DNA of 64,000 bases from Pseudomonas sp. S09G 359 (GCF_002843605.1 NZ_CP025263.1:1370501-1434500), one strand, 5' to 3'; shown: positions 8,439 to 19,379, numbered from the stretch's first letter. Made by a program: numbers and translations. Notes: a model not told the origin generated them from the letters alone.

Positions 8439-10340
8439 ATGGGTCACGCGAGTAGTCAGGCAGCAGGTGCCGAACAGTCAAACGCCAAGCCGATCGGCAT
8501 GCTGGTAGCGGCGGTCGGGGTGGTTTATGGCGATATCGGTACCAGCCCGCTCTACACCCTTAAAGAGGTGTTCAACGGCGGTTATGGGGTGCAGGTCAAC
8601 CATGACGGCGTATTGGGGATTCTGGCGCTGATCTTCTGGTCGCTGATCTGGGTCGTGTCGATCAAGTACATGTTGTTCGTGCTGCGCGCTGACAACCAGG
8701 GCGAAGGCGGCATCATGGCCCTCACTGCATTGGCGCGACGGGCGGCAGGGGAGCGCAAGAAGTTGCGCAGTTTCCTGGTGGTCTGTGGCCTATGCGGCGC
8801 GGCGCTGTTCTACGGCGACAGCATGATCACCCCGGCGATTTCCGTCTTGTCGGCCATTGAAGGCCTGGAACTGGCGTTCGACGGCCTGGAAAAATGGGTG
8901 GTGCCCATCGCGCTGGTGGTGCTGGTGGCGCTGTTCCTGATCCAGAAACACGGCACCGACCGCATCGGCAAGTTGTTCGGGCCGGTGATGGTGACGTGGT
9001 TCCTGGTACTCGGCGGTCTCGGTGTGTACGGCATCACCCTGCACCCTGAAGTGCTCAACGCGTTGAATCCAATGTGGGGTGTGCGTTTCTTCGAAGCTCA
9101 CCCAGGTATTGGCGTGGCCATCCTCGGCGCGGTGGTGCTGGCACTGACCGGCGCCGAAGCACTGTACGCCGACATGGGCCACTTCGGCCGCAAACCCATC
9201 GCCCGCGCCTGGTTCATCCTGGTGTTGCCAGCGCTGGTGCTCAACTATTTTGGCCAGGGCGCCATGCTCCTGGGTGACCCGGAAGCCGCGCGCAACCCGT
9301 TCTACCTGCTGGCGCCGAGCTGGGCACTGATCCCGCTGGTGGTGTTGTCCACCCTGGCCACGGTGATTGCGTCCCAGGCGGTGATTTCCGGCGCGTTCTC
9401 GTTGACGCGCCAGGCGATCCAGCTGGGCTACATCCCGCGCATGCATATCCAGCACACTTCCAGCGCCGAGCAGGGCCAGATCTATATCGGTGCGGTGAAC
9501 TGGTCGCTGATGGTCGGCGTGATCCTGCTGGTATTGGGCTTCGAGTCCTCCAACGCATTGGCCTCGGCCTACGGCGTGGCAGTGACCGGCACCATGCTGA
9601 TGACCACCATCCTGGTGTCGGCGGTAATGTTGCTGCTGTGGAAATGGCCACCGGTGCTGGCCGTGCCGGTGTTGGTCTGCTGCTTGTTGGTGGACGGCCT
9701 GTACTTTGCCGCCAACGTACCGAAGATCATCCAGGGCGGCGCCTTCCCGGTGCTGGCCGGGATCGTGCTGTTTGTGCTGATGACCACCTGGAAGCGCGGC
9801 AAGCAATTGCTGGTGGAGCGCCTCGACGAAGGCGGCCTGCCGTTGCCGATCTTTATCGGCAGTATCCGTGTGCAGCCGCCCCATCGAGTGCAGGGCACCG
9901 CGGTGTTCCTCACCGCACGGCCCGACGCCGTGCCGCATGCGCTGTTGCACAACCTGCTGCATAACCAGGTATTGCACGAGCAAGTGGTGCTGCTGACGGT
10001 GGTCTATGAAGACATCCCGCGTGTACCCGCCGCACGGCGCTTCGAGGTGGATGCCTACGGTGAAGGGTTCTTCCGCGTGATCCTGCACTTCGGCTTTACC
10101 GATGAACCGGATGTGCCGGAAGCCTTGAAGCTGTGCCATCTGGATGACTTGGATTTCAGCCCGATGCGCACCACCTACTTCCTCAGCCGCGAAACCGTGA
10201 TTGCCTCGCGCATCAAGGGCATGGCGCGTTGGCGCGAAGCGCTGTTTGCGTTCATGTTGAAGAACGCCAACGGCAACCTGCGCTTCTTCAAGCTCCCGGT
10301 AAACCGGGTGATCGAGCTGGGCACCCAGGTCGAAATGTAA
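8439..10340 (+). CDS. kup: Low-affinity potassium transport system protein Kup
   Basis: Kup/HAK/KT potassium transporter of 633 aa, a proton-coupled K+ importer of the inner membrane. The signature [18 protein letters not shown] starts at about residue 29. A dozen hydrophobic segments follow, with GGIMAL and [19 protein letters not shown] among the conserved motifs. A soluble C-terminal domain of about 180 residues completes the protein. The ATG at 8439 follows gggcaggag; a TTG three bases earlier is in frame. Length is typical, and it is transcribed alone. Confidence 0.96.
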   Translation: MGHASSQAAGAEQSNAKPIGMLVAAVGVVYGDIGTSPLYTLKEVFNGGYGVQVNHDGVLGILALIFWSLIWVVSIKYMLFVLRADNQGEGGIMALTALARRAAGERKKLRSFLVVCGLCGAALFYGDSMITPAISVLSAIEGLELAFDGLEKWVVPIALVVLVALFLIQKHGTDRIGKLFGPVMVTWFLVLGGLGVYGITLHPEVLNALNPMWGVRFFEAHPGIGVAILGAVVLALTGAEALYADMGHFGRKPIARAWFILVLPALVLNYFGQGAMLLGDPEAARNPFYLLAPSWALIPLVVLSTLATVIASQAVISGAFSLTRQAIQLGYIPRMHIQHTSSAEQGQIYIGAVNWSLMVGVILLVLGFESSNALASAYGVAVTGTMLMTTILVSAVMLLLWKWPPVLAVPVLVCCLLVDGLYFAANVPKIIQGGAFPVLAGIVLFVLMTTWKRGKQLLVERLDEGGLPLPIFIGSIRVQPPHRVQGTAVFLTARPDAVPHALLHNLLHNQVLHEQVVLLTVVYEDIPRVPAARRFEVDAYGEGFFRVILHFGFTDEPDVPEALKLCHLDDLDFSPMRTTYFLSRETVIASRIKGMARWREALFAFMLKNANGNLRFFKLPVNRVIELGTQVEM

Positions 10341-10352
10341 GCCTTTGCAGCA

Positions 10353-10379
10353 CGGGAGCCGGCAATCGGCTCCCGCTTT
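10353..10379 (+). terminator. Hairpin terminator after kup
   Basis: The perfect 8-bp stem cgggagcc / ggctcccg lies 12 bp after the kup stop and is followed by a weak T-stretch (ctttg). It is a probable intrinsic terminator. Confidence 0.65.
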
Positions 10380-10466
10380 GCGTCTGAACCCTGTGCAATC
10401 CACTGTTGTCGACTAGGCTCTAAGCACTGTTTGAATAGTGCCCACAGAACCCAGAAGAGGTGCGCC

Positions 10467-11573
10467 ATGAGTCAGCTGCTCGAACCCTATACCCTGCGCC
10501 AATTGACCCTGCTCAACCGCATTGCCGTGTCGCCGATGTGCCAATACTCGAGTGTCGATGGCCTGGCCAATGACTGGCATCTGGTCCACCTTGGCAGCCG
10601 CGCTGTCGGCGGCGCCGGTCTGATTTTTACTGAAGCCACGGCCGTGACGGCCGACGGCCGCATCACCGCCGAAGACCTCGGCCTGTGGAACGACGCTCAG
10701 ATCGAACCGCTGCAACGCATCACCCGCTTCATTGCCGCCCAGGGCGCAGTGGCCGGCATCCAGCTGGCCCACGCCGGGCGCAAGGCCAGCACCCATCGGC
10801 CGTGGATCGGCAAGCACGGCAGTGTCAAGCCGGCAGATGGCGGCTGGGTGCCGGTAGGGCCGTCGCCGATTGCCTTTGACCCGCAGCACACCCAACCCAA
10901 ACCGCTGGACGAGGCGCAGATCCAGCAGGTGGTCGCCGACTTCGTTGCCGCTGCCAAGCGCGCGTTGACCGCCGGTTTTGAAGTGGTGGAAATCCATGCG
11001 GCCCACGGTTACCTGCTGCATCAATTCCTTTCGCCCATCAGCAATCAACGCCAGGACAGGTACGGCGGCTCCTTTGAAAACCGCATCCGCCTGGTGTTGC
11101 AAGTGACCGAGGCGGTGCGTGAAGTCTGGCCCCAGGAGCTGCCGCTGTTTGTGCGGGTGTCGGCCACCGACTGGGTGGAAGATGGCTGGAACCCCGATGA
11201 AACCGTGGAGCTGGCCCGCCGCCTCAAGGCCCTGGGCGTGGACCTGATCGACGTGTCTTCGGGTGGCACTGCCGCCAACGCCGAAATCCCCACCGGCCCC
11301 GGCTACCAGACGCGCTTCGCTGAGCGGGTGCGCAAGGAGTCAGGCATTGCCACCGGCACTGTAGGCATGATCACCGAACCGGCCCAGGCTGAGCACATCC
11401 TGCGCACCTGCCAGGCCGATATCATCTTCCTCGCGCGTGAGCTGTTGCGCGACCCGTACTGGCCGCTGCACGCCGACGATGACCTGGGCGGGCGCAAGGC
11501 CACCTGGCCGGCGCAGTACCAACGGGCGACCCATCGCGATCAACCGATTCATGAGTCGGACCTGCGGGACTGA
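10467..11573 (+). CDS. NADH:flavin oxidoreductase, old yellow enzyme family (YqjM/XenA class)
   Basis: FMN-dependent ene-reductase of 368 aa. The N-terminal NRIAVSPMCQYSS motif with its Cys is characteristic of the thermophilic-like (YqjM/XenA) OYE class. Later landmarks are IQLAHAGRKAS, the active-site segment AAHGYLLHQFLSPISNQR followed by DRYGGSFENRIRL, and the phosphate-binding C-terminal barrel strands (GTVGMI, then ADIIFLARELLRDPYW). Such enzymes reduce activated C=C bonds or nitro-compounds using NAD(P)H; the natural substrate is unknown. The ATG at 10467 follows agaagagg. It is monocistronic between two terminators. Confidence 0.92.
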   Translation: MSQLLEPYTLRQLTLLNRIAVSPMCQYSSVDGLANDWHLVHLGSRAVGGAGLIFTEATAVTADGRITAEDLGLWNDAQIEPLQRITRFIAAQGAVAGIQLAHAGRKASTHRPWIGKHGSVKPADGGWVPVGPSPIAFDPQHTQPKPLDEAQIQQVVADFVAAAKRALTAGFEVVEIHAAHGYLLHQFLSPISNQRQDRYGGSFENRIRLVLQVTEAVREVWPQELPLFVRVSATDWVEDGWNPDETVELARRLKALGVDLIDVSSGGTAANAEIPTGPGYQTRFAERVRKESGIATGTVGMITEPAQAEHILRTCQADIIFLARELLRDPYWPLHADDDLGGRKATWPAQYQRATHRDQPIHESDLRD

Positions 11574-11591
11574 CCTCGCGCGCGTCCTATC

Positions 11592-11620
11592 AAAACCCAC
11601 CCTGATCCGGTGGGTTTTTT
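11592..11620 (+). terminator. Rho-independent terminator of the OYE-family gene
   Basis: The stem aacccacc / ggtgggtt with loop ctgatc is followed by a run of T, 19 bp after the stop codon. Confidence 0.88.
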
Positions 11621-11821
11621 CTTGTCTGAGGCTGTGGGATAGGGCTGTAGGTATTTGTTACCCAAGCAGTTTTTTAAGTGAATACTCTAAAAAATCCCAC
11701 GCGTGGTGAGATTGTTTCTACGCTTAGGGTAAGTCTGATTCCTGGCCCAGGGAGTCAGGACCTTCGCGGGATGCAGGTGATGGGCGCCAGGAGTTTTGAT
11801 CTGAATCAGGAGAAGCAGTCC

Positions 11822-12007
11822 ATGGCCAAGTCTGATTGCGTTGCGGGTGTGGTGGCGTCTTTTCTGGCACGCAGGGGGTTCTTGCGTGGCCGCCGGTTGA
11901 GTTCGGACGAGGCCGAATTGCTCGCGCAGTATCGCGCCCTGACCGAGAGTGACCAGGTGGCGATGCGTTATCTGATTGGAGCGATGAAGAGTGTGTCGCG
12001 GTTTTAG
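11822..12007 (+). CDS. Small hypothetical protein, 61 aa
   Basis: A 61-aa basic protein beginning MAKSDCVAGVVASFLARRGF. The ATG at 11822 is preceded by a strong ribosome site (aggag about 10 bp upstream); an upstream extension of the frame is open but lacks such a site. I do not recognise the family. It has no signal peptide or membrane segment, and the second half looks helical (SSDEAELLAQYRALTESDQV). It stands alone between the OYE terminator and a REPIN, with a plausible promoter region of about 200 bp before it. Confidence 0.55.
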   Translation: MAKSDCVAGVVASFLARRGFLRGRRLSSDEAELLAQYRALTESDQVAMRYLIGAMKSVSRF

Positions 12008-12008
12008 A

Positions 12009-12097
12009 ATGTGGGAGCTGGCTTGCCCGCGATGCAGGCACCTCGGTGTGTCAGTCACACCAAGGTGATGCTATCGCAGGCAAGCCAACTCCCACAC
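12009..12097. repeat. REPIN (gagctggcttgcc subgroup)
   Basis: Inverted pair of REP arms: tgtgggagctggcttgcc on the left and ggcaagccaactcccaca on the right. It lies between the convergent 61-aa gene and opgD. Confidence 0.85.
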
Positions 12098-12118
12098 AGC
12101 CTGCTTTGGGTCAGGATA

Positions 12119-13744
12119 TCAGGTGTACTTACGCAGCTCCGGCGCCGGCGGGAAGTACTGGTACAGCCAGGTTTCACTCAAGGTGCGGTCCTGGGTGCGG
12201 ATAAACAGCCGCAGTTCCACCGGCTCCACGCTGTCGCTGGTCGGGTACCAGTCGAACAGGATGCGGTAGCCCTTGATGTTGTCGAGCACCAGCACACTGA
12301 AGTCTTTCACTTCGCCGTGGGAGCAGGTCACCACCGGCTCGATCCCAGTGCCGGCCGGCAGGCGATCCAGGCCGCCGCCTTTGAAGTCCACGGCAAAGCG
12401 GCGCGCCCACACCTCAGGGTAATGCTCGCCCGGTGCCCAGCCCTCGATAAAACCACCCATGCCGGAACGGGTCGCGTCGACCTGCGCCAACGGCGTGCTC
12501 ACCGGTGGCAGGGCGCTCCAGTACAGCTTGTAGCCATAGTTGAGCGAGTCGCCGGCGGCCACAGGTTTTTTCGGCGTCCAGAAGGCCACGATGTTGTCCA
12601 GGGTTTCGCCGGTGGTGGGGATTTCCAGCAGGTCGATCGAGCCTTCGCCCCAGGCGGTGGTCGGTTCTACCCACAGGCTTGGGCGTTTGCTGTACCAGTC
12701 CACGGTGTCCTGGTAGCTGGCGAACTCATGGTCGGTCTGCACCAGGCCGAAGCCTTTCGGGTCGGTGTCGGCAAATGCGTTGAACTGCAGCTTGGCCGGG
12801 TTGTTCAGCGGGCGGCAGATCCACTCGCCGTTACCACGCCACATCGCCAGGCGGTCCGAATCGTGGATCTGCGGGTGGATGGTGTCGCACATGCGGCGCT
12901 CGTGAGTGCCGCAACTGAACATGCTGGTCATCGGCGCGATGCCCAGTTGCTCGATGGTGGTGCGCGCGTTGATATGCGCGTCGATGGCCATCACCACCTG
13001 GTTGGCCTGGCAGTCGATATCGAAGCGGTAGGCACCGGTGGCGCTCGGCGAGTCGAGCAGGGCGTAGACCACAAAGCGGGTAGCGTTCTTGTCCGGGGTT
13101 TCGAACCAGAACTGCGTAAAGTCGGGGAACTCCTCGCGCTTTTTGGCGTAGGTATCAATCGCCAGGCCACGTGCGGAAAGGCCGTACTGGCCGGTGGAAT
13201 CCACCGCGCGGAAGTAGCTGGCGCCGAGAAACGACAGCACGTCGTGGCGGTCCAGTTCCGGCGCCTTGAACAGCTTGAAGCCGGAGAAACCCAGGTCGCC
13301 GGTCAACTGTTTGGTGTCGACCGTGGTTTTTTCATAGTTGAACAGTGAAGGGCGGAAATGCACTTCGCGGGCTTCACGGGTCTGTGGGTCGACGCTGTGC
13401 ATGCGCACCGGCGTCTTGAAACCCATGCCGACGTGGAAGAACTGCACGTCCAGCTGGCCGTTCAATTCTTTCCACAGCGAATGCTTGCCGTCGTAGCCGA
13501 TGGCGTTGAAATTCTGCGGGGTCATGGTAGCCAGCGTCGGTGGCAGCACCTGTTTGGTGTCTTTATACGCGGTGCCGGCGAGCTGCTTGGCCTGGGCCTT
13601 CAGCGTTTCAAAATCGAACGCCACGGCCTTGCCATCGGCGGCACGGTTCCCGGCCCAGGCTTGCGCGGCGAGCAGGCCGCTGGCCGATAAACCGGTGTAA
13701 GCCGCAATGGCCATGGACGCTTTGAGCAAATTCCTGCGGTGCAT
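12119..13744 (-). CDS. opgD: Periplasmic glucan biosynthesis protein OpgD (MdoD)
   Basis: Protein of 541 aa of the MdoG/OpgD family, acting on osmoregulated periplasmic glucans. The start [20 protein letters not shown] is a twin-arginine signal peptide followed by an AQA-type cleavage site near residue 30, as in OpgD rather than OpgG. Family phrases include [16 protein letters not shown] near the mature N-terminus and the C-terminal [13 protein letters not shown]. Length matches OpgD. Biologically it is a neighbour in function to dgkA, which recycles diacylglycerol produced by glucan modification. The gene is monocistronic and flanked by REPINs. Confidence 0.92.
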   Translation of the reverse strand: MHRRNLLKASMAIAAYTGLSASGLLAAQAWAGNRAADGKAVAFDFETLKAQAKQLAGTAYKDTKQVLPPTLATMTPQNFNAIGYDGKHSLWKELNGQLDVQFFHVGMGFKTPVRMHSVDPQTREAREVHFRPSLFNYEKTTVDTKQLTGDLGFSGFKLFKAPELDRHDVLSFLGASYFRAVDSTGQYGLSARGLAIDTYAKKREEFPDFTQFWFETPDKNATRFVVYALLDSPSATGAYRFDIDCQANQVVMAIDAHINARTTIEQLGIAPMTSMFSCGTHERRMCDTIHPQIHDSDRLAMWRGNGEWICRPLNNPAKLQFNAFADTDPKGFGLVQTDHEFASYQDTVDWYSKRPSLWVEPTTAWGEGSIDLLEIPTTGETLDNIVAFWTPKKPVAAGDSLNYGYKLYWSALPPVSTPLAQVDATRSGMGGFIEGWAPGEHYPEVWARRFAVDFKGGGLDRLPAGTGIEPVVTCSHGEVKDFSVLVLDNIKGYRILFDWYPTSDSVEPVELRLFIRTQDRTLSETWLYQYFPPAPELRKYT

Positions 13745-13977
13745 AGAGACAACCTGTCGTGAGCAAATCCCGCGCCGTTCCTGGCACGTGCTGGATCAGA
13801 AATTACGGTTCGGACATGCCTTCGGCCAAACGCAACGGACATTAAACAGACGCCGGATAGCTTAAGCGGTTCGATGCTGTAGGAAAAATGATTGATAGCG
13901 GGGTGATGGCGTTGCATATGAAACAAGACGTTTCCGGCTCTGTGGATGAACACCCTACTCAAATATTGTGAAGATCA

Positions 13978-14104
13978 AAATGTGGGAGGGGCGGTGCGAC
14001 GATTCGACTTGCCCCCGATAGCGGTGTGTCAGCCAACACATTAAGTGACTGGCCCACTGCCATCGGGGGCAAGTCGAATCGTCGCACCGCCCCTCCCACA
14101 TTTG
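13978..14104. repeat. Extended REPIN with identical extra sequence in both arms
   Basis: Inverted repeat with perfect arms of about 39 bp around a centre of about 42 bp. Compared with the standard arm in this window, each arm has an additional segment (cggtgcgacgattcga) between the G-run and cttgccccc, mirrored exactly on the other side. It lies in the 386-bp gap between the opgD start and the end of the spermidine dehydrogenase gene; apart from the opgD promoter I see nothing else there. Confidence 0.85.
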
Positions 14105-14130
14105 TTTTTTATTGCCTGTTAAACCGTATT

Positions 14131-15993
14131 TCAGGCTACTTCACCCACTGCCCGATACGCCTCATCAATAGCCGCATGCGCATACGCACTCCACGCCGCA
14201 TCCGAGTTGGCGATACTCACATGCCCCACCGGCTTGCGCGCCAGGTTCATCAGCGCTTCGCTTTCATCGGCATCATCAAACAGGCTGTTGGAAAAATACG
14301 CATAACCATGGGACCAGCGGTTCACCGTGATCCCGAGGATGTCGGTCTGGTGGTTGAACCCCCCCGGGCCGAGCATGCGTTGCAGCTGATCACGCAGCTG
14401 CGCCTCGAGTTGCTCAAAGGTCTGCCCATACAACTTGCCGCGCCCGGCGCGCGCCTGGTCGCGGGCATTCATACCGCTGTTGGGGCTGGTGGGGACGTAG
14501 ACCATATGCAGGCCAATCGGCTGCGTCGGGTCGCGCGGGTGGTCGTAGCCGCCCATGCTCACCGGGTAGTCCAGCTTGATGCGACTGTAAGGCTGGGTGG
14601 CCGCATAAATCTCATGCACCCCCAGCTTCTGGAACGACTGCCAGTTGCGAATCACCACCTTGGTGTACACCAGCGGGAACTTCACATTCTGGCTCAAGGC
14701 ATGGGCCTGGGGCGCCGGCAGGTCTTTGAGCAGGTAGGGGATCATCATGTTGTAGCAGGCCAGGATGCAGCGTTTGCCACGCACCTGTGCGAGTTGCCCA
14801 CCCCGGCTGTAGCCGATATGCACGCCATCGCCCACGTTGCGCACGCTGACTGCCGTGCTGTTCAAGCGCACCCGCACCGGGGCCTTGGGCTGGTCGAGCT
14901 TGGCGTAGTCGAAGGCCGCCAGCACGACATCGTCCATGCTGTGCCCTGGCGCCACGCCCGGGACCAGGCTGCGCACCAGCAGGCGGGCGAGTGACGCGTT
15001 GCCATCCGGAAAGTGATAGATGTAGGGTTCTTCCATTTCCGCGGCAGCTTCTTCGCTGATCGGCGCCAGGTTCATCCCGCCGAAGCCCGGGAAACCCACG
15101 CTATAGGCGTCGGACGACGCCACCGCATCAATGCTCAAGGCCATGAAGTCGTTGGTACGGCTCTGGAAGTATTTCACTGCACCTTGCGACAAACCTACGT
15201 TTTTCAGCAGGAAATCGCGGTAGCTGGTGGCCGCCAGGTAGTCGGCCTTTTCTTCGGCGGTCTTGCCCGGCAGGTAGTCCTTGGGTGCGGTGTGCAGGTC
15301 GATCAGGGCCTGGCGGTCTGCCGGTGGCAGCGGGAAGTCATTGATAAAGTCGCTGATGGAACGCGCATGTAACTGGTCTGGCGCGATGTCGTCGGCCACC
15401 ATCGGCGTTGGGTCACCGGTCACCAGTTTGTCTTCGCCGAAGTTTTCCTTGTCGAAAAACACCCCGCGCGACAGCCCCAGGCCTGGGTAGAACTGGCGGT
15501 CGAACGCCGTTTCGAAGCGCTTGATATTGACCCCGAGTTTTTTCAGCAGGCCGTTCACTTCCTTGCTGTACAGATGGTTTGGTGACTGGAAGGCCTCGCT
15601 GCCGCCATAGCCGATGATCATGCGGCCACCGGCCTGGAACTCATTGCGCTTGGCGTGGCCGCCGAAGTCGTCGTGGTTTTCCAGGATCAGGATTTTCGCC
15701 TGCGGGTGCTTCTCGCGGTAGAACCATGCCGCCGACAAACCGCTCAGGCCGCCGCCGACCACCACCAGGTCATAGTCCTCGCTGATCGGCAGTTTCTCGG
15801 TGTCGAAGACCTTTTTCTCCCACCCCATCTGGTGCGCCACTTCGAACGAGCCGACATGGCTGCCGCGCAGGCCGGTGAGGGCGGGGGGGTAGTAGCGGCC
15901 GTTGGGCGCGGCCTGGAGGATTTGCAGCGGGGTCATGCCAGCGGCAATAGTGATGGCGACGCCGTTGAGGAAGTCGCGGCGGGTGATGTCCAT
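14131..15993 (-). CDS. spdH: FAD-dependent amine oxidoreductase, probable spermidine dehydrogenase SpdH
   Basis: Flavoprotein of 620 aa. The start MDITRRDFLNGVAITIAAG is a twin-arginine signal, so it should be exported folded to the periplasm. The dinucleotide-binding motif VVVGGGLSGLSAAW is at about residues 78-91, followed by LILENHDDFGGHAKRNEF. Size, Tat signal and fold match the spermidine dehydrogenase of P. aeruginosa (SpdH). That enzyme cleaves spermidine to 1,3-diaminopropane and 4-aminobutyraldehyde, or alternatively to putrescine and 3-aminopropanal. An aminobutyraldehyde dehydrogenase and a polyamine-type ABC importer lie just upstream, which supports the assignment. Substrate is inferred. 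Confidence 0.8.
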   Translation of the reverse strand: MDITRRDFLNGVAITIAAGMTPLQILQAAPNGRYYPPALTGLRGSHVGSFEVAHQMGWEKKVFDTEKLPISEDYDLVVVGGGLSGLSAAWFYREKHPQAKILILENHDDFGGHAKRNEFQAGGRMIIGYGGSEAFQSPNHLYSKEVNGLLKKLGVNIKRFETAFDRQFYPGLGLSRGVFFDKENFGEDKLVTGDPTPMVADDIAPDQLHARSISDFINDFPLPPADRQALIDLHTAPKDYLPGKTAEEKADYLAATSYRDFLLKNVGLSQGAVKYFQSRTNDFMALSIDAVASSDAYSVGFPGFGGMNLAPISEEAAAEMEEPYIYHFPDGNASLARLLVRSLVPGVAPGHSMDDVVLAAFDYAKLDQPKAPVRVRLNSTAVSVRNVGDGVHIGYSRGGQLAQVRGKRCILACYNMMIPYLLKDLPAPQAHALSQNVKFPLVYTKVVIRNWQSFQKLGVHEIYAATQPYSRIKLDYPVSMGGYDHPRDPTQPIGLHMVYVPTSPNSGMNARDQARAGRGKLYGQTFEQLEAQLRDQLQRMLGPGGFNHQTDILGITVNRWSHGYAYFSNSLFDDADESEALMNLARKPVGHVSIANSDAAWSAYAHAAIDEAYRAVGEVA

Positions 15994-16028
15994 GGGAACC
16001 TACGAAATTATTGTTATAGGGAGATCCC

Positions 16029-16054
16029 TTGTGGGAGCAAGCCCGCTCCCACAA
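16029..16054. repeat. Single REP hairpin
   Basis: The compact palindrome ttgtgggagc/gctcccacaa with a short centre is a solitary REP arm pair. It lies between spdH and patD and could act as a transcript-end stabiliser. Confidence 0.75.
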
Positions 16055-16065
16055 AGGGTTACGGG

Positions 16066-17490
16066 TCAGTGCTTGAACATCACATGCCGAACGGTGGTGT
16101 AGTCCTCCAACCCGTACATGGACATATCCTTGCCATAGCCCGACAGTTTCTGACCGCCGTGGGGCATTTCGCTGACGAGCATAAAGTGCGTGTTCACCCA
16201 AGTGCAGCCGTACTGCAGGCGTGCGGCCAGACGATGGGCGCGTCCTACATCGGCAGTCCACACGGACGACGCCAGGCCGTAGTCCGAATCATTGGCCCAG
16301 CCGAGTACTTGTGCCTCGTCGTTGAACTTGGTCACCGACACCACCGGCCCGAAGACCTCGCGGCGGACGATTTCGTCGTCCTGTTGCGCGTCGGCCAATA
16401 CGGTCGGCTCAAAGAAGAAACCATTACCTTCCACTGCCTTGCCGCCCGTCACCAGGCGGATATGCGGCTGTGCCACGGCACGTTCGACAAACCCGGCCAC
16501 GCGGTCGCGGTGTTGCGCGGTGATCAGCGGGCCCAACTCGGTGGACGGGTCATCCTGCAGGCCGTACTTGATGCTGGCGACCGCCGCACCGAGCTTCTCG
16601 ACAAACGCATCGTAGATATCCGCCTGGGCGTAGATACGGCAGGCCGCGGTGCAGTCCTGACCGGCGTTATAGAAGCCGAAGGTACGAATGCCTTCGACGG
16701 CGGCATCGATATCCGCGTCGTTGAAGATGATCACCGGCGCCTTGCCGCCCAGTTCCATGTGCATGCGCTTCACGCTGTCGGCGGTGCTGGCGATGATATT
16801 CGCACCGGTGGCGATGGAGCCGGTCAGCGACACCATGCGCACTTTCGGGTGGTTCACCAACGGGCTGCCCACGGTTGGCCCACGGCCGAAGACCAGGTTA
16901 AGCACGCCGGCTGGGAAAATCTCCGATGCCAGTTCGACCATGCGCAAGGCGGTCAGCGGGGTTTGTTCCGACGGCTTGAGCACCACGGTATTACCGGCGG
17001 CCAGGGCTGGGGCGATTTTCCAGGCGACCATCATCAGCGGGTAGTTCCACGGCGCGATGGAGGCGATCACGCCGACGGGATCGCGGCGGATCATCGAGGT
17101 GTGGCCGGGCAGGTATTCACCGCCGGCCGAACCGCTCATGCAGCGGCTGGCGCCGGCGAAGAAGCGGAACACGTCGGCAATCGCCGGGATCTCATCGTTC
17201 AGCGCGGCGCTGTAGGGCTTGCCGCAGTTGTCGGATTCCAGCTTGGCCAGCTCTTCGCCGTGGGCCTCGATCACATCAGCGAGTTTCAGCAGCAACAGCG
17301 AGCGATCCTTGGGCGCGGTTTGCGACCAGCTTTCAAAGGCCGCGTCGGCGGCGCGCACCGCGGCGTCGACCTGGGCCTCACTGGCCTCCTTGATTTCCAC
17401 CAGTACGCGGCCGAGCGCCGGGTTGAATACGGCCTGGGCCGGGCCTTCGCCTTCGACCAGTTGGCCATTGATCAAGAGTTTGGTTTGCAT
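16066..17490 (-). CDS. patD: Gamma-aminobutyraldehyde dehydrogenase (PatD/YdcW-like)
   Basis: NAD-dependent aldehyde dehydrogenase of 474 aa that would oxidise 4-aminobutyraldehyde to GABA. The start [16 protein letters not shown] matches E. coli PatD (YdcW). Catalytic landmarks are APWNYPL, the general-base motif LELGGKAP, and the nucleophile in [16 protein letters not shown]. The C-terminus [21 protein letters not shown] carries the conserved lysine region. It lies between spdH, which can supply 4-aminobutyraldehyde, and the ABC importer, as in the E. coli ydcSTUVW operon. REP elements on both sides suggest some uncoupling from its neighbours. Confidence 0.92.
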   Translation of the reverse strand: MQTKLLINGQLVEGEGPAQAVFNPALGRVLVEIKEASEAQVDAAVRAADAAFESWSQTAPKDRSLLLLKLADVIEAHGEELAKLESDNCGKPYSAALNDEIPAIADVFRFFAGASRCMSGSAGGEYLPGHTSMIRRDPVGVIASIAPWNYPLMMVAWKIAPALAAGNTVVLKPSEQTPLTALRMVELASEIFPAGVLNLVFGRGPTVGSPLVNHPKVRMVSLTGSIATGANIIASTADSVKRMHMELGGKAPVIIFNDADIDAAVEGIRTFGFYNAGQDCTAACRIYAQADIYDAFVEKLGAAVASIKYGLQDDPSTELGPLITAQHRDRVAGFVERAVAQPHIRLVTGGKAVEGNGFFFEPTVLADAQQDDEIVRREVFGPVVSVTKFNDEAQVLGWANDSDYGLASSVWTADVGRAHRLAARLQYGCTWVNTHFMLVSEMPHGGQKLSGYGKDMSMYGLEDYTTVRHVMFKH

Positions 17491-17542
17491 GGTTCAGTCC
17501 TCCTCAAAACGACAGTTCTATCTCTGGAGAAACCGGCTCAAC

Positions 17543-17615
17543 TGTGGGAGCTGGCTTGCCTGCGATAGCGGTGGTTCAGTCGATACCGCTATCGCAGGCA
17601 AGCCAGCTCCCACAT
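17543..17615. repeat. REPIN (gagctggcttgcc subgroup)
   Basis: The arms tgtgggagctggcttgcctg and caggcaagccagctcccaca surround a short centre containing two copies of accgctatcg-like sequence in inverted orientation. It lies between patD and the first permease gene. Confidence 0.85.
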
Positions 17616-17649
17616 TGACCGTGTTTCAACAGTGGCTATGTGTTGTCAG

Positions 17650-18459
17650 TTATTTACCGCCACTCCCGGCCACGCTTTCACCGCCGCGGGTCAGGTAATA
17701 GGCACCGAGAATCGGGAACATCGTCACCAGCATCACCAGCATCGCCACCACGTTGGTCACGGGCACATCGCGTGGGCGGCTGAGTTGGTTGAGCAGCCAC
17801 AGCGGCAAGGTGCGTTCGTGGCCGGCGGTGAAGGTGGTGACGATGATTTCGTCAAACGACAGCGCAAACGCCAGCATGCCGCCGGCCAGCAGCGCCGAGC
17901 CGAGGTTGGGCATGATGATGTAGCGGAAGGTCTGCCAGCCGTCGGCGCCCAGGTCCATCGAGGCTTCGATCAGGCTGTGGGAAGTGCGGCGCAAACGCGC
18001 GATCACGTTGTTGTAGACGATCACCACGCAGAAGGTCGCGTGGCCGACGATGATGGTGAACATCCCCGGCTCGATGCCCAGGGTCTTGAAGGTCGCCAGC
18101 AGCGCGATACCGGTGATGATCCCCGGCAGTGCAATCGGCAGGATCAACATCAGCGACACGCCTTGCTTGCCAAAGAACTCGCGGCGATACAGGGCCGCCG
18201 AGGCCAAGGTGCCGAGCACCATGGCGATCAGGGTGGCGATGGCGGCGATCTGCAGCGACAGCTTGATCGCTTCCAGTACGTCTGGCCGGGCGAAGGCCAC
18301 GCTGAACCACTTCAGGGTAAAGCCCTGGGGCGGGAAGCTGAACGCGGCTTCTTCGGTGTTGAAGGCGTAAAGGAAGATGATCAGGATCGGGAAATGGAGA
18401 AAAACCAGTCCACCCCACGCTGCGATCTTCAAACTCAAACTGGCTTTTTCAGAGTGCAT
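17650..18459 (-). CDS. ABC transporter permease, polyamine type (PotC/YdcV-like)
   Basis: Inner-membrane permease of 269 aa with six predicted hydrophobic segments. The binding-protein-dependent transport signature ([20 protein letters not shown], the EAA loop) is in the second half. It overlaps the other permease gene upstream by 11 bp, so the two subunits are translationally coupled. In the spermidine/putrescine family this is the second, PotC-like subunit. With the ATPase and binding protein it forms a complete importer adjacent to spermidine and aminobutyraldehyde oxidation genes. Substrate is inferred from context. Confidence 0.9.
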   Translation of the reverse strand: MHSEKASLSLKIAAWGGLVFLHFPILIIFLYAFNTEEAAFSFPPQGFTLKWFSVAFARPDVLEAIKLSLQIAAIATLIAMVLGTLASAALYRREFFGKQGVSLMLILPIALPGIITGIALLATFKTLGIEPGMFTIIVGHATFCVVIVYNNVIARLRRTSHSLIEASMDLGADGWQTFRYIIMPNLGSALLAGGMLAFALSFDEIIVTTFTAGHERTLPLWLLNQLSRPRDVPVTNVVAMLVMLVTMFPILGAYYLTRGGESVAGSGGK

Positions 18460-19378
18460 CGAAGGCCCCCAGGCGTTTGACGATGGACAGGTAAACCGCG
18501 ATCAGCACGATCGGCACCAGGGTGAACGCCGCGGCCATGGGCATATTGCCGATGGCGCCTTGCTGCGCGTAGACCATGCCGCCGACGAAGTAGCCCGGCG
18601 GGCCCACCAGTTGCGGCACGATGAAATCGCCCAGGGTCAGCGAGAAAGTGAAGATCGAACCGGCGGCAATCCCCGGCACCGACAGCGGCAGAATCACCTG
18701 CATGAAGGTCTGGTGCGGCTTGGCGCCCAGGTCGGCGGAGGCTTGCAGCAACGACGGCGGCAAACGCTCCAGCGATGCCTGGATCGGCAGGATCATGAAC
18801 GGCAGCCAGATGTAAACGAAGACCATAAAGCGCCCCAGGTGCGAGGTGCTCAAGGTGCTGCCACCCACGCCAGGAATGCCCAGCACGAACTGCAACACCG
18901 GCTCCAGGCCCAGGTGCTGCACGAACCACTGCGCCACGCCGCCCTTGGCCAGCAGCAAGGTCCAGGCGTAGGCCTTGACGATATAGCTGGCCCACATCGG
19001 CATCATCACCGCGATATAGAAAAACGCCTTGGTCTTGCCGGTGGTGTAACGCGCCATGTAGTAGGCGATGGGGAAGGCCACCACAGCACTGGCGATCGAC
19101 ACCACGATCGCCATGCTCAGGGTGCGCAGGATGATGTCGAAGTTCGACGGCTGGAACAGCGCGGCGAAGTTGGCCAGGGTCAGGTCCGGCGTGACCGCCA
19201 TGGTGAAGTCGTCAAAGGTATAGAAACCTTGCCACAGCAGGGTCAGCAACGAACCGAGGTAGATCGCGCCGAACCAGATCAGCGGCGGTATCAGCAGCAT
19301 CGCCAGGTACAGGTTGGGCTTGCGGTACAGCAGGTTGGAAAACCTGCGCATCGGCGGTTGGGAAAGGGCCAGGCTCAT
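18449..19378 (-). CDS. ABC transporter permease, polyamine type (PotB/YdcU-like)
   Basis: Permease of 309 aa with a long N-terminal cytoplasmic start ([20 protein letters not shown]), a first membrane helix near residue 30 and a large periplasmic loop, as in PotB/YdcU subunits. The EAA-type loop is [20 protein letters not shown]. It starts 1 bp after the end of the ATPase gene and overlaps the second permease, so it belongs to one tight operon (ATPase, PotB-like, PotC-like). Confidence 0.9.
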   Translation of the reverse strand: MSLALSQPPMRRFSNLLYRKPNLYLAMLLIPPLIWFGAIYLGSLLTLLWQGFYTFDDFTMAVTPDLTLANFAALFQPSNFDIILRTLSMAIVVSIASAVVAFPIAYYMARYTTGKTKAFFYIAVMMPMWASYIVKAYAWTLLLAKGGVAQWFVQHLGLEPVLQFVLGIPGVGGSTLSTSHLGRFMVFVYIWLPFMILPIQASLERLPPSLLQASADLGAKPHQTFMQVILPLSVPGIAAGSIFTFSLTLGDFIVPQLVGPPGYFVGGMVYAQQGAIGNMPMAAAFTLVPIVLIAVYLSIVKRLGAFDAL

Positions 19379-19379
19379 G

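Noticed and set aside
8262..8447. Short minus-strand frame (61 codons) upstream of kup
   Set aside because: It crosses the direct repeat and the kup start, with no ribosome site or recognisable features.
13978..14104. Possible CRISPR or small RNA from the long inverted repeat
   Set aside because: It is a single inverted pair with REP-type arms, not regularly spaced direct repeats; no cas genes are present.
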